24,637 bases of DNA, from positions 1 to 24,637 of the forward strand of contig NWUY0300013869.1 of assembly GCA_004151065.3 (NCBI GenBank), written 5' to 3'. This document shows positions 1-9,649 of the stretch, piece after piece. A model generated the notes under the pieces. It worked only from the letters and a program-made list of their open reading frames with translations, made no database searches and was not told the DNA's origin. Position numbers and translations under genes: made by a program. The first letter of the stretch is position 1. Each line of letters opens with the position of its first letter. The stretch comes from Larix sibirica (Eukaryota; Streptophyta; Pinopsida; Pinales; Pinaceae).

Positions 1-437
1 TGGGTTTTCCTCTTCACACTTGTCATTTCTCCTTGTGGGTCAACAAACAATCTTCAACAAATATTTCAGTTTTGATTCCCTCGGCTATGTATTAATTTAA
101 AATTAATAATTCATTTACAAGTGTCTTGACCTCACTTGGTCAATAATGTCAAATAAAATAATAACATATAGTTCTTAACAAATATAAATGTTTGGGTTCT
201 TTGGTGCATTACATTATGATTTACTATACTATGTTGAAGACATGCTTATGATTTATTATACTATGTCGAAAACATGTTAATGATGTAATGATGATTTACT
301 TAGTAGGACGATGCAATGATGAACTCCACTTGTCTTTGATAGAGTGAAAAAGGGGTTAAGTTGCCTTCAAACTTATTCACTCCCCATCTTAGTGTGACCA
401 TTGTGTCCAACATCTAACTTTTAATGTTAAAAATAAG
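1..437. other. AT-rich intergenic stretch, no gene seen
   Basis: No reading frame with recognisable protein similarity, no RNA gene and no clear element boundary was found here. The only structure is the short tandem repeat at 216-279. The stretch is AT-rich with scattered stops in all frames. Confidence 0.6.
216..279. repeat. Two-unit tandem repeat, 32-bp period
   Basis: The unit at 216-247, beginning atgatttactatactatg, is repeated at 248-279 with 27 of 32 positions matching. A shorter third start (atgatgtaatgatgattt) follows. This looks like replication slippage in AT-rich DNA. No function is suggested. Confidence 0.7.
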
Positions 438-453
438 TTAATGAGAGTATAAT

Positions 454-522
454 TAGCCTAGTGGGTTGGATCAAATGGTTAAGTGTTGTGAATTACAAGT
501 AGGGTATGACGGGGTCAAGCCC
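454..522 (+). promoter_or_regulatory. Pol III internal promoter, A and B boxes
   Basis: The A box at 454-464 (tagcctagtgg) fits the consensus TRGYNNARNGG at every position. The B box at 512-522 (gggtcaagccc) fits GGTTCRANNCC with one departure (G for T at the third base). The spacing is about 47 bp, slightly long for a tRNA but usual for tRNA-derived SINEs. Confidence 0.8.
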
Positions 523-660
523 TCAAGTTGGTTTCCTCTGTGAATATTGTGGGCCTCATTTGATGTATTCGTCGGATCGGTTTACCCTAGGTACTATCCT
601 TGGAATGAGGGAAAGTGCTTGTTTGGTTTCCTGAGATGTGTATTCCATCCAAAAAAAAAA
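454..660 (+). mobile_element. tRNA-derived SINE with A tail
   Basis: A 207-bp non-coding unit begins with a tRNA-type internal promoter and ends in ten A residues at 651-660. It is bounded by 16-bp direct repeats at 438-453 and 661-676 (14 of 16 match). An internal RNA polymerase III promoter, a body of about 200 bp, a 3' A tail and flanking TSDs are the defining set for a SINE mobilised by LINE-type target-primed reverse transcription. I do not recognise the family. Lack of coding capacity is expected. The two TSD differences are both G/A, so the insertion is fairly old but well preserved compared with its surroundings. Confidence 0.85.
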
Positions 661-676
661 TTAATGAAAATATAAT

Positions 677-1109
677 ATGAGTTAAGGTAAATATAACTTT
701 AATAGTGAAAGTTAATATAGTCCAACCATGTTGATGAATGACCCTTATTTTTAAAGCACTTACATGTTTTTCAGCGTGGTTTTGAACCATCACCAAAACT
801 ATCATCATTAAAAAGAGGAGGGGGATTTGAATCACTACTAAAACCCTTTTTAGTGATGGTTCGTGAATTACCAGTAAACCATTTTTTTAATGACACCACT
901 TTTAGTGTTGGATTTTCCGTGGCAATAAATTTGTTTGAAACTACCCTTAATTCCACTTTTGTTAATGGAAGGCAACCATCCCTAAAAGTATAAAGTGTAG
1001 TAATGGGCGAAGGGTATTTTGCCATAGATTGCTTGAGGTCGCAAATAAATATAAACTATTAAGTGGTGTACATGAAGCAATTGTAGTGGGTAATGTGGCT
1101 TGTATGCGT
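677..1109. other. Intergenic stretch between SINE and gypsy remnant
   Basis: No gene is supported. Apart from the inverted motifs listed separately there are only short chance frames. The right part (about 1020-1109) may be the decayed gag end of the gypsy element, but I could not recognise a zinc knuckle or other landmark in it. Confidence 0.4.
784..1000. repeat. Inverted-motif cluster, CACTA-like (weak)
   Basis: gaaccatcac at 784-793 is the exact reverse complement of gtgatggttc at 853-862, and a related aaccatc lies near 974. A cactacta start at 833 is followed by aaaacccttttt. Plant CACTA DNA transposons start with CACTA and carry short subterminal motifs in both orientations, which this resembles. 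No matching 3' terminus, 3-bp TSD or transposase was found, so a MITE or chance arrangement is equally possible. Confidence 0.25.
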
Positions 1110-1620
1110 GGGGTTTATGCAACCATAGAACCCTTGGAAGACTGACATGTAGATCATCAATTCTTTGTGATAGAGCTTCCCGGTGTAACTGAGAATCAAC
1201 TTAGTCACATTTTGATTGATCTCATAGCTTGTCATAATTTACCCCTAAAATGGTCAAAAGATGCATTATTGAGAGAGTTGAACACTACAAGCATTGGAGA
1301 GTTTAGTTGGCCAACAACATAATGAAGAAAATAAAAGAGGCAACGAAGAGTTGTCCTATAGACATGGATGGAATCTTTGTGTATGTAGATTTGAACCTAC
1401 TGCCTCTTGGATTGAATGATATGTTAATTTTGTTGGATTGTTTGAGGCACATGAAGCCACAGTTTAGTCTTACAATGAGAATTTTGATTGCATTGATGAC
1501 GAAGATAATGCAAGTATTGATTAAGGCATTATTAGGTCTACATCCAAAAGACAAACACCAAACATATAAATTAATGAGTTATTCACAAAACCTTGCTAAT
1601 TATTTGGAACAAATGTGTTA
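1110..1620 (+). pseudogene. Ty3/gypsy aspartic protease region, degenerate
   Basis: Translated in shifting frames, this stretch follows the protease part of a plant Ty3/gypsy polyprotein. Near 1160-1230 it reads DHQFFVIELPG and then ILIDLIAC, where the family normally has the catalytic LIDSGA(S/T). The DSG triad is therefore lost. The piece at 1307-1620 reads TKSCPIDMDGIF, VDLNLLPLG and NDMLILLDCL, corresponding to the conserved tail with LNVLPLG.YD.LIGMDWL. It lies directly upstream of the reverse transcriptase remnant, in the order expected for gypsy pol. Stops and frame changes rule out a functional protein. The resemblance is from recognising family motifs by eye. Confidence 0.7.
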
Positions 1621-1779
1621 AGGCTCGATCTCGAAGGATTCCAAATCTTGATAGAATTAAATGACATGCCTTTGAAGGGATTATCAGGATAACTTCCTAA
1701 TTAAAAAGTTGTTTTTTTAATATAATCGGTTATGGGAGTTGATCTTACTTCCAAGACTCCATATTAGACAAGCACATCA

Positions 1780-2661
1780 CACGGTTAGAGTTATGATGCA
1801 AAATTTGAAATTGCTTGATAAAAACTATGTTAAGCCAAGCGCATCCACCCGGAGCAACCGTTCTATTTGTAAATAAGAGAGATGGAACAATAAGGCTGTG
1901 CATTTATGTTTAGTTTCACAAAGCAACAATTAGGAACACAAGTATATATTACCAATAATCAATTAGATGTGTGATGAAATGAGAGGAACAAAAGTCTTCT
2001 CTAGGATAAATTTGAAATTTGCTTATTATCAAATCATAATTAAAGGTGAAAACATATTTAGAATGTGGTATGAGAATTATGGATTTATAGTTATACCACT
2101 TTGATTGACTAATGCACCAAAGGTGAAAACATATTTAGAATGTGGTATGAGAATTATGGATTTATACTTATACCACTTTGATTGACTAATGCACCAATTA
2201 CTTTTATGTATTAGGCAAATAATGTGGTCAAAAAATACATTGACAAATTTGTGTTTGTATTCTTGAATGACATTATAATTTTCTCAAAATCAAAAGAACA
2301 CAAGGAGCACTCACATGTTGTTTTAAGATTGTTGAAAGAACATACATTGTAATGCAAAATTTAAAGAGTGGTTTTATCATAGTAAGCTCAATATATGAGT
2401 CACATTATTTACAAAGAGTAATACTCGTGGATCTATGGTAGATTAAGACAAACATGGAGAAAAGATTTTGAGAAATGTTTACGAGTGAGGCCATACATGG
2501 GACTGATTGGAAATTGCGTGAGATTCATTAAAGGATTCTCACAAATTTAGTATCTTATCGCATCAATTTATAAGAAGAGTAATAAGTTTGAGTATGAATT
2601 ATTTTAACTAGTAAAGAGATTTATTATTAATGTATCAATCTCAAAGATTGCGTGAAGAAAT
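1780..2661 (+). pseudogene. Ty3/gypsy reverse transcriptase and RNase H start, degenerate
   Basis: The stretch keeps the order of gypsy RT motifs. LLDKNYVKPSAS near 1812-1847 matches the LLxKGxIRPSxSP start. GTIRLCI-like coding near 1884-1905 follows. FRMWYENYGF is near 2060, and LTNAP near 2108 and again near 2185. The catalytic block reads FLNDIIIFSKSKEHKEHS near 2261-2310. The family catalytic motif is (F/Y)xDD, so the first aspartate is replaced by asparagine. GLIGNCVRFIKGFSQ near 2500-2545 corresponds to the GLxGYYRRFxxxF connection before RNase H. Numerous stops and an internal 77-bp duplication show long decay. The element continues at 22060 on the far side of the LINE nest. Confidence 0.85.
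2042..2195 (+). repeat. 77-bp tandem duplication inside gypsy RT
   Basis: 2042-2118 is repeated directly at 2119-2195 with a single difference in the tatagtta/tatactta segment. The unit starts aaaggtgaaaacatattt and covers the RT stretch from the Lys-Gly-Glu region to LTNAP. Seventy-seven is not a multiple of three, so the duplication shifts the frame. Near-identity against a heavily decayed background means it arose after the element had died. Confidence 0.95.
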
Positions 2662-2679
2662 AATTTAACTAGCAAAGAT

Positions 2680-3194
2680 TTTTGAAAAAATAACATACCA
2701 TTAATAAGTGGTAAATAGTATAAACTGAGTACAATATCAAAGGCTACAACCAGCCTTCTAGAAAATGTCCAAAACAGGTCATATAAACCATGTCTCCAAA
2801 GATAGACCCAAATCTACCAAGCTCCCAACAGAGCAATAAAAGATCCAAAGAAAAGTCACAAATCATATCCAACTATACATAATTGGCAAGTCAAAACCCA
2901 AACATCACTGGCCAAAATCCAAAATCTACGGAACCACATAATATGCCGAAGAAAATATCATAATACCCAAACACTCTGCAACATCAGAGTCACGGAACAA
3001 GTACCACAACCAACAAAAATCCAACAAGAAGTTGGCCACCCGATAGAGCTAAACACCTGCAGAATATAAAGGCCGCAAATATATAAACATCGTATATGAG
3101 AAAAGACCAAAACTAGAGTAGAAGATGATCCATCGAGCCAACGGAAACCAAATCATCCAAAAACCAGTCCTCCCAAAAAATGATTCCCTTAGGA
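2680..3194 (-). other. LINE A 3' UTR
   Basis: No reading frame is present. 2985-3194 aligns with 14886-15097, which lies directly downstream (in element sense) of the LINE A ORF2 stop at 15014 and includes the end of that ORF, so this is the 3' part of LINE A. The remaining bases down to 2680 have no counterpart in the window because the other copy is cut by the scaffold join. It stops at the LINE B target site. Confidence 0.7.
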
Positions 3195-3209
3195 GAAGTA
3201 AGAGCCCTC

Positions 3210-3353
3210 TTTTTTTTTAACAAAAACGGATAGATTTTATTTGAAGAAACACAGTTGGGCTCATGCCTGATCAACCCATCTTACAAAAACCAAGTAGATC
3301 AGATTCAGAAGTGCCCTTAATCCTACTCTTACAAGACACAAGAAGCAGCCATC
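3210..3353 (-). other. LINE B 3' UTR and poly(A) tail
   Basis: The nine T residues at 3210-3218 are the element's A tail read from the other strand. Between them and the inferred ORF2 stop (3356-3354) lie only about 135 bp, a short 3' UTR. No separate polyadenylation signal was identified. Confidence 0.7.
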
Positions 3354-6300
3354 TTACGGGATGGGATACCATCGAGAAGCTTCATCATTCTGGATCAATT
3401 CTGCTAGAGCTAAAAGGCAGCCCAAATTGGCCCTAGTATCAGCTTCCTAGTTTAGACTTCGGAGAATGTGGAAATAGGAGGCAAAGTTGAAGTTTTGCAG
3501 CAATTTTCGGACCCTTTGCAAGGTCTTATTGAGCACTGCATCATTGAAGTGCTCTTCAGTGTTTAAGAGTTTTATTAGGATTTCCAAGTCCCCAAAAAAT
3601 TGAATGTCTTGTTCTCCATTCCCATATGCTATCTGACAAGCTTTGAGCAAACTTAATATTTCAGCCTGATTATTAGTACTCTGCCCTAGACCCCAGCTGA
3701 AGCTGCCATTAAGATGACCGTCAAAGGCGTAGAATACCCCTCCAGCTCCTGCTATCCTTGGGTTTCCTTTAGCTGCGCCATTGAAAAAAAATGTGACTTT
3801 ACCTTGTTTCTTCCACCACTGTTGGAATTCAGATTCATTGCACCGAAGCCTCCACTCAGGCTTGCTGATAGGATGGGCAGTTCTCTTATTCCTAGTATGC
3901 AGCATTTGGGCTCCAATCCATCTATTCTCTGCTGGAAGAAGCAAGTTATCTTGTTTAAAGGGCCGATTTTCCACCATTTCCAAAAGCAGCGCTTTGGATT
4001 TAGCAACCACGACTAAGGGGGTACACAAATAGTTTTGGAAGATGCCCTCATTCCTGGCTAACCACAATTCCCAGCAAATATAATTTGGGATTGCCTTCCA
4101 GATTTTGGACCATAATGATCTGCTCTTAATCGCCTGAGGATAACGCTCTGTCCAAGTGATAAATAAAAAGACAACAGTGTTCTGAGATGGAATTTGAACG
4201 TTGAGACCCTGTAAAGCCTGCTTCCACACCTCCTGCGTGAATGGGAAATCAATGAATACATGCTCTATAGTTTCCTGGGTCGATTGACAGAGAGGGAATC
4301 TATGCGGTCCGCTAATTCCATGCCTTGCTAAGTTCTCACCTGTCAAGAGTCTTCTGTGCATGAGGACCCAGCTGAAAAAGTTAATCTTTGGGATACCGAA
4401 TGAATCCCAAACTAGCTTCCACAGAGCAGCAGGTTGAGTCTGGGGATGCTAGGACTGAAGGGCAGTGAATCCCTGAGCAGCAGTATAGACTCCCATCGGT
4501 CCCCAGCCCCATTTATCCCTTGTTCGAGTATGCACCGGTGCTAAACCAACAAGGGCAGCATGCAGAGTGCTCACTTGACTTTGCATATGATCGGGCGGCC
4601 TTGGTAAATTCCATTCGAGCCAATTTTCGACCCGGTCCCATGAAGAGATGTCAGCCAATTTAAGAATGCCTCTCTGAGTGAACCTGTCACGTAAATCATG
4701 AATTTCGGCAATGTGCTTGAGAGGCTGGTGTCCCATTATTTTATCCTCCCATTGCTAGGAATGCGATAGAGGTGTTCTTTGAAGAACTCCCATCCACGAC
4801 TACACAATTTCCAAAGCGTGGTGCCTTTGCTGGCAACTCCTTCTTCCATGTTGTTCACTGATAGACCATTCAAATATTTGTTAATTAGCAATTGGCTAAC
4901 TGGGTGACAAGGATTTGACAAAATCTTCCACAGTATCTTTCCTCCTAGAGATAAGTTAGCTAACCCAGGATCTCTGATCTGCAGTCCTCCTTCTGAGAAT
5001 GGTCTTTTCACGGTATCCCAACTCACCGAATGATATTTTTTTTTATTCCCCTTACCTCCTTGCCGCAGAAAGGTTCGAATTAGCTTTGAAACTTGCTCAG
5101 TAATCATCTTTGGGGCCAAGAGAAACGATGCATGATAAATAGGCAGAGAGGAGATTACCGATTTGATAAGAGTTAATTTTCCAATAGCGGTGAGCCACTG
5201 TCCACCCCAGGATGCCATTTTTTACTTAATTTTACTGATGACCTTGAGCCAATGAGTAGCCTTAGTGATTCCTAGAGTTAAAGGCAAGCCAAGATATTTG
5301 AATGTTTCCCAAACTATGAATCCCGTATAGCCTAAGAAGTGGGAAATGCGTTGAATGGTAGCTAGATTTACCTTCCAGCCATACACAACACATTTTCTCT
5401 TATTGACAAGAGCTCCAGAGACTTTGCAGAAGCTTTGAATGACTTCATTGAAAACCCTTGCAATTTTAATAGAGGTGCCTCCCAGAAGGAGAGAATCATC
5501 TACGAATAAGGCATGGTTAATAGGTTCAATATCTTTCATCACTCAAATGCCAGGAGCTATCCCTGCTACCTTCTATGTAGTCAACTTTTGGCTAAGAGAG
5601 TCTACCGTCAAAATATATAAGAATGGGGACAATGGGAAGCCCTGCCTTATACCCTGAGTGCCTTGAAAGTAATTGGTTGGCCTGCCATTTACTAGAGGAT
5701 CAATCCAAGGCTTACCTATACAAGCTTTGATAAGCCTTACAAAATCAGTGCTAAAGCCAAATGAAAGAAGAACTTGAAACAAAAAGGAATGTCTTACCCG
5801 GTCGAAGGCATTTGCCTTGTCAAGCTTTATAATCATCCATTGTTCAGTGCGTTGATGGCTAGAATGGATGGTTTCCTACACAAGAGTAACATTATCCATG
5901 ATATGCCTTCCTTTCACAAACCCTCCTTGGCTGGGAGCGATGAGATTACCCAGCAAAGGCTTGAGTCTATTTGCCATGAGCTTGGACAGTATTTTATAAG
6001 AAGCATTGCACAACGAGATAGGCCTAAACCTATCAAAGGTCTCAGGGTTTGAATCCTTGGGAATTAAAGCTAAGAATGTAGAATTTATCCTGCCTCTAAC
6101 CTTGGCTTTTTGGAGAAAGCCCTTGATCATTCAGACTAAATCCACCTTGATTATGTCCCAACAAATTCTGTAAAAATGTATGGAAAAACCATCAGGCCCT
6201 GGGCCTTTGTCTGGCTCCATCGCCCAGACGACATTGTTGATTTCAGTTTCAGTGAAGGGTTTCAAAAGGCTTGCATTATCTTCCTCCCCTACCAATCTTA

Positions 6301-7585
6301 GGATGTGAGTGAGAAAAACAGAAAATTCCTCCTCAGTATCCCTTCCTTCTTCAGTAAAGAGTTGCTGAAAATGGGAAGTTGCAGCCTCTTTTAATTGGGC
6401 AGTTTCTTTGTAGACAGTCCGGTCGGAAGAAGTGATTTCATTCATGTGATTTCGAGAGAGGCGAGCTTTAAATTGTTTATGAAAGAATGGAGTATTTCTG
6501 TCTCCCGACTTCATCCAAAGGCTTCGAGATTTAAGCCTCCAGTGCTCTTCCTCATGCTTGTAAGATCAAAAAGTAGTGAGAGGGGCAGCTTGTTCCTTCT
6601 GAATTTCTGAGGGAGTGATGTCTTTAGATTCCATTTTTAATTGTAGATCGATCAACTGAGTGGTGGACTGCTTTCTGTAGCTTGTGGGAGAGGCAAAGGG
6701 TTTTTTTATCCAAGTTTTCAAAGCCACCTTAGTCGCCTTAACTTTCTCCTCCCATACATAGCTGGGCGACCCATTGACAGGAACGCTCCAGGCATTTATA
6801 ACTGTATCCTCAAACCCATCTCTTTCAGCCCAGAGAGGATTAAACCGAAAGGGGATGGGACCCAATCTCTCTACTTTCTCAAACTGTAGTAATATAGGCT
6901 TATGATCATATGTTAGTTTTTGCAGAATTTTTGTAGAGATGATCTTATTTTCTAGCAAAAAGGAACTATGAATTAAAAATCTGTCCAAACGGGTTGATAT
7001 ATGATAATCCCCTACACAATTGTTGGTCCAGGTATAAAGCCCTCTTTTTGGTTTGAATTCAATTAAATCCCACTGCTGAATCAAACCTTCGACAAAAGGA
7101 AGGAACTGGTCTCGATTAGTGGTTCCTCCTCGCTTCTCCTTGGGTTCAAACACAAGGTTGAAATCACCAGCAAGAATTAAATTCTTAGGAGATCTTAACT
7201 CTAGAAAATCTAACAGAGTTTTCCAACACTATTTCTTTTCAGCATAATGGACAGGGACATATAGGTTGACAAGAACGAAGGTCATCCTGCTTAATGTTTT
7301 CCTGAGTTCAGTATAAATCCAGTGTTGCGTCTCATAAGAGCTTTCGAGGTGAAATTTGTCATCCTCCCACAAAGTAGCAAGTCCTCCAGAGGAACCCCTG
7401 GCACTCACTGCTCTCCCAGCGTTTTTTTTCCATTTCGAATTACTGATCAAAAGAAGGGCTTCCCCTTCTAGTTTAGTCTCTTGGAGCATGAGGATCTCAA
7501 GAGATTATGATTTCAATACGTTTTTAACAACTTTGGCTTTTAAGGGATTCCCCAAGCCTCTGCAATTCCAAGAGACTAGATGCAT
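3354..7585 (-). pseudogene. LINE B ORF2: endonuclease, reverse transcriptase, RNase H
   Basis: The frame runs from ATG at 7585 to TAA at 3356-3354, about 1410 codons. Domains in order: an APE-like endonuclease (codons 1 to about 225) with SWNCRGLGNP, LMLQETK, AGDFN at 7168-7157, LDRFLI and YDH; then reverse transcriptase (about codons 360-790) with FRPISLCN, KLDKANAFDRV, GIRQGFPLSP and FVDDS near 5503, both aspartates kept; then a zinc-binding (zf-RVT) region at about 4390-4200 whose first and last cysteines are lost; then RNase H from about 3795, where the first catalytic Asp is Asn (3782-3780). Stops include 7507-7505, 7231-7229, 6568-6566, 6133-6131, 5878-5876, 5224-5222, 4451-4449 and 3449-3447, plus a frameshift near 4757. 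Activity is impossible. The role when alive was target nicking and target-primed reverse transcription. Confidence 0.9.
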
Positions 7586-8838
7586 TATTCGCTGGCAGGT
7601 GAGGGGGCAGCTCCTCCCTTGGGAGGCCTGTTTCTGGTATTTCTGCCTATGGACATGTCGATCGTTGACTGACTACCTTTCATTTGTTGCCTCTCTGCTT
7701 CTTCTGCCCTTGTCTCCCTATGATATTTTCTCCCAACTCTTTTCGATGGCCTCTCAAAGGTCTCATCTTCCGAGGAGCCTGAAATCTTCGGAGAATTCTT
7801 TCTTGTCATTTAATCATAGGAGAGAGGGATGGAAGCTCCAATAGGGGATCCATCCTGTAGAGGGGTAGTTTCTTCCAGGATTTTGTCTTCAATCATTGTA
7901 ATGGGTTGTTGTTCAACCTCTTCAACGACTGTGACTGGTGGTTCTTCTGGAATAATGAGATTTTCAAACGGATTAATAGATGTCTCCATCCTTGATGGGA
8001 CTGAACTCCCTTCACCTTGAAGCTAAATTGAGGATGGGACTTCATTCCCCATAGACTTCCCTTTCCCTTTTGATCTGTAAAATCGTTTTGTTGTAATTGG
8101 TTTCTGAGCCAGGATCCATTGATTTCCCTTAGCTTTCTCGTCCTCCTCCTCTCCCTTTTTTTTGCAGTGCCTGGCAAAATGCCCATACCCATGGCAATAT
8201 CAGCATTTAAATGGAAGTTTCTCATAGTCTAACTCTTGTATGTAAGACCAGCCAGCCATCGTGAGTTTTACTGCTTCAGGAATCCCTACCTCCAAATCCA
8301 CCTCCACACAAATTCTGGCACAAGTATATTGATCCTTCCTATCTGCCCGGTCAATGTATTTCCTGAGTTTATTGCCTATGGATTCTAATGATTTGGGATT
8401 CCAGTAATGCAAAGTTAAGTGATGCAGATGGACCTAGACTGGGACTTCCGAGGGCACATCTTGTGTCGGATCAAAGTCTAGTGTCCATTTATTCAAATAC
8501 AGCCCCTGAGGGCCCATAAAATAAGGTCCAATCCTAAAAATTAGGTTCCTGTCCTCTAAATTGTCGAAGACAAAAACAAAGAAGCCCTTACCCACTAAAT
8601 GGCTATTAATGCCATCTTGAACCAATGATCTCCAATTTCGTTGTACCCAGTTATCAACTGATTTGGGTGACGACCAGAGGTCGATGAACTGCCCTATGAG
8701 CCCTCTTTCTGCAAGGTTCAGCGCTGATCTGAATGGATCTTCAGTCAGTGGGCGTTTTCCATAGGCATCCGCCAATTTCTTGAACGCAGCAAGCTCGGGC
8801 ATGGGAGGGAAGGCCTTGGGGCCCGCTCCAGGAGCCAT
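7585..8838 (-). pseudogene. LINE B ORF1: DUF4283-like, CCHC RNA-binding protein
   Basis: The frame runs from ATG at 8838 (start MAPGAGPKAFPPM, matched by the second copy at 11061) to TAA at 7587-7585. An upstream in-frame ATG at 8934 exists but is not supported by the duplicate. It has a DUF4283-like N-terminal region (WVQRNWRSLVQDGINSHLVG, FDNLEDRNLIFRIGPYFM, then WNPKSLESIGNKLRKYID and ARICVEVDLEVGIPEAV). A CCHC knuckle (CX2CX4HX4C) follows at 8205-8164, then an acidic/lysine-rich stretch. Nonsense codons lie at 8436-8434 (TAG where the family has Trp), 8202-8200 (TGA where copy two has CGA), 8025-8023 and 7812-7810 (TAA where copy two has GAA). Relative to the duplicate it lacks 60 bp near 8745. 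Such proteins bind element RNA in the retrotransposition particle. Confidence 0.85.
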
Positions 8839-8991
8839 TGCAAGTCGAATCAGCACGGTCCCACCCTGCAGAAGATAGCACACAGGTTGAAATCGATTGG
8901 AGGGTAAATTGTGAATTCTATTAGCGAAATTCAAAGCTCAGTGGTTTCTTGGAGCGAGTTTTTTTTGCCTGCATCCAACCTTTGAATAATC
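8839..8991 (-). promoter_or_regulatory. LINE B 5' UTR
   Basis: The interval between the ORF1 start and the TSD must hold the internal promoter of the element, as in other full-length LINEs. It contains a run of eight A in sense orientation (8959-8966) and a reading frame extending ORF1 upstream to 8934. No specific promoter motif is recognised. The same 5' end, at the same position next to the target, is repeated at 11062-11214. Confidence 0.55.
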
Positions 8992-9299
8992 GAAGTAAGA
9001 TCCCTCTTGGAGAGAGCATCCGCCAACTAATTAGAAGCATGGAGCACATGATCAAAAGAGATACTATCAAAGCGCTCAATCAATGAACGGGTCTCAAGAA
9101 GCCAATGAGTGAGCAAAATCACATTTAAAGAAGTCGAACCATTTGCCCATGAAATGATAATCTTCGAATCCCCCCAAACCTGTAGGCAATAAACCTATTT
9201 AAAGCAGGAAAAATGGAGGAGCATCCATAGTGCAAGTAGTTCACTGTGAGAATTCGCACCCATGCCCGAATTCATCCATAACTTAAAAAATATGTTGTC
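8992..9299 (-). pseudogene. LINE A ORF2 fragment, RNase H end
   Basis: In element sense it reads the RNase H domain: MNSGMGANSHSELLALWML with the catalytic Glu, then VWGDSKIIISWANGS with the second Asp, then SNxLADALSKRDLTS with the last Asp. Stops follow FSCFK (9182-9180) and replace Gln before LAD. The left edge is the LINE B insertion site. The right edge is an abrupt switch to LINE B sequence at 9299/9300. The stretch 9121-9254 is identical to 15225-15358 in the other LINE A copy, closer than to its tandem partner at 11344-11477. Confidence 0.8.
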
Positions 9300-9649
9300 T
9301 TTTCAGCATAATGGACAGGGACATATAGGTTGACAAGAACGAAGGTCATCCTGCTTAATGTTTGCATGAGTTCAGTGTAAATCCAGTGTTGCGTCTCATA
9401 AGAACTTTCGAGGTGAAATTTGTCATCCTCCCACAAAGTAGCAAGTCCTCCGGAGGAGCCCCTAGCACTCACTGCTCTCCCAGCGTTTTTTTTCCATTTC
9501 GAATTACTAATCAAAAGAAGGGCTTCCCCTTCTATTTTAGTCTCTTGGAGCATGAGGATCTCAGGAGATTTTGATTTCAATAGGCTTTTAACAACTTCGG
9601 CTTTTAGGGGATTCCCCAAGCCTCTGCAATTCCAAGAGACTAGACGCAT
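9272..9649 (-). pseudogene. Chimeric ORF: LINE B endonuclease start fused to LINE A
   Basis: Starting at ATG 9649, 117 residues follow the LINE B endonuclease: SWNCRGLGNPLKAEVVKS, LMLQETKIEGEALL, then NLYVPVHYAEK. This portion is intact, without the nonsense codon of the first copy at 7507. After 9300 it crosses into out-of-frame LINE A RNase H sequence and ends after TTYFLSYG at 9272. The fusion comes from the tandem duplication breakpoint. Lacking the GDFN and DH motifs, it cannot be an active nuclease. The ATG overlaps the ORF1 stop as TAATG, as in the first copy. Confidence 0.8.

Larger units (their letters stand above)
438..676 (+). repeat. 16-bp target site duplication of the SINE
   Basis: The left copy ttaatgagagtataat lies at 438-453 and the right copy ttaatgaaaatataat at 661-676, directly after the A tail. 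They differ at two positions. A repeat that abuts the tail on one side and the A box on the other is what a retroposed insertion leaves. Confidence 0.85.
3210..8991 (-). mobile_element. LINE B, full-length but dead L1-type retrotransposon
   Basis: This is a complete two-ORF non-LTR element of about 5.8 kb. In element sense it has a 5' UTR (8991-8839), ORF1 (8838-7585), ORF2 (7585-3354), a short 3' UTR and an A tail (3218-3210, seen as nine T on the plus strand). Direct repeats of the target flank it at 3195-3209 and 8992-9006, and the host sequence on both sides is LINE A. The presence of both ends plus a TSD shows a full-length insertion, in contrast to the 5'-truncated copies most LINEs leave. 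At least four nonsense codons in ORF1, and more than eight plus a frameshift in ORF2, make it inactive. Confidence 0.85.
3195..9006. repeat. 15-bp TSD of LINE B (3195-3209 and 8992-9006)
   Basis: gaagtaagagccctc at 3195-3209 abuts the A tail of LINE B, and gaagtaagatccctc at 8992-9006 abuts its 5' end, with one mismatch. The duplicated junction carries the same site at 11215-11229, identical to the left copy. Joining the two flanks restores LINE A RNase H coding sequence, confirming the target. Confidence 0.85.

Noticed and set aside
1-437. A possible gypsy LTR at the left edge.
   Set aside because: No TG...CA ends, no primer binding site and no matching copy to the right within the window.
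3714-4032. Plus-strand open frames of 80-100 codons.
   Set aside because: They lie opposite the RNase H coding region of LINE B ORF2 and have no protein similarity of their own.
7356-7844. A 162-codon plus-strand frame, partly repeated at 9420-9701.
   Set aside because: It is antisense to LINE B endonuclease and ORF1; the repetition only reflects the tandem duplication.
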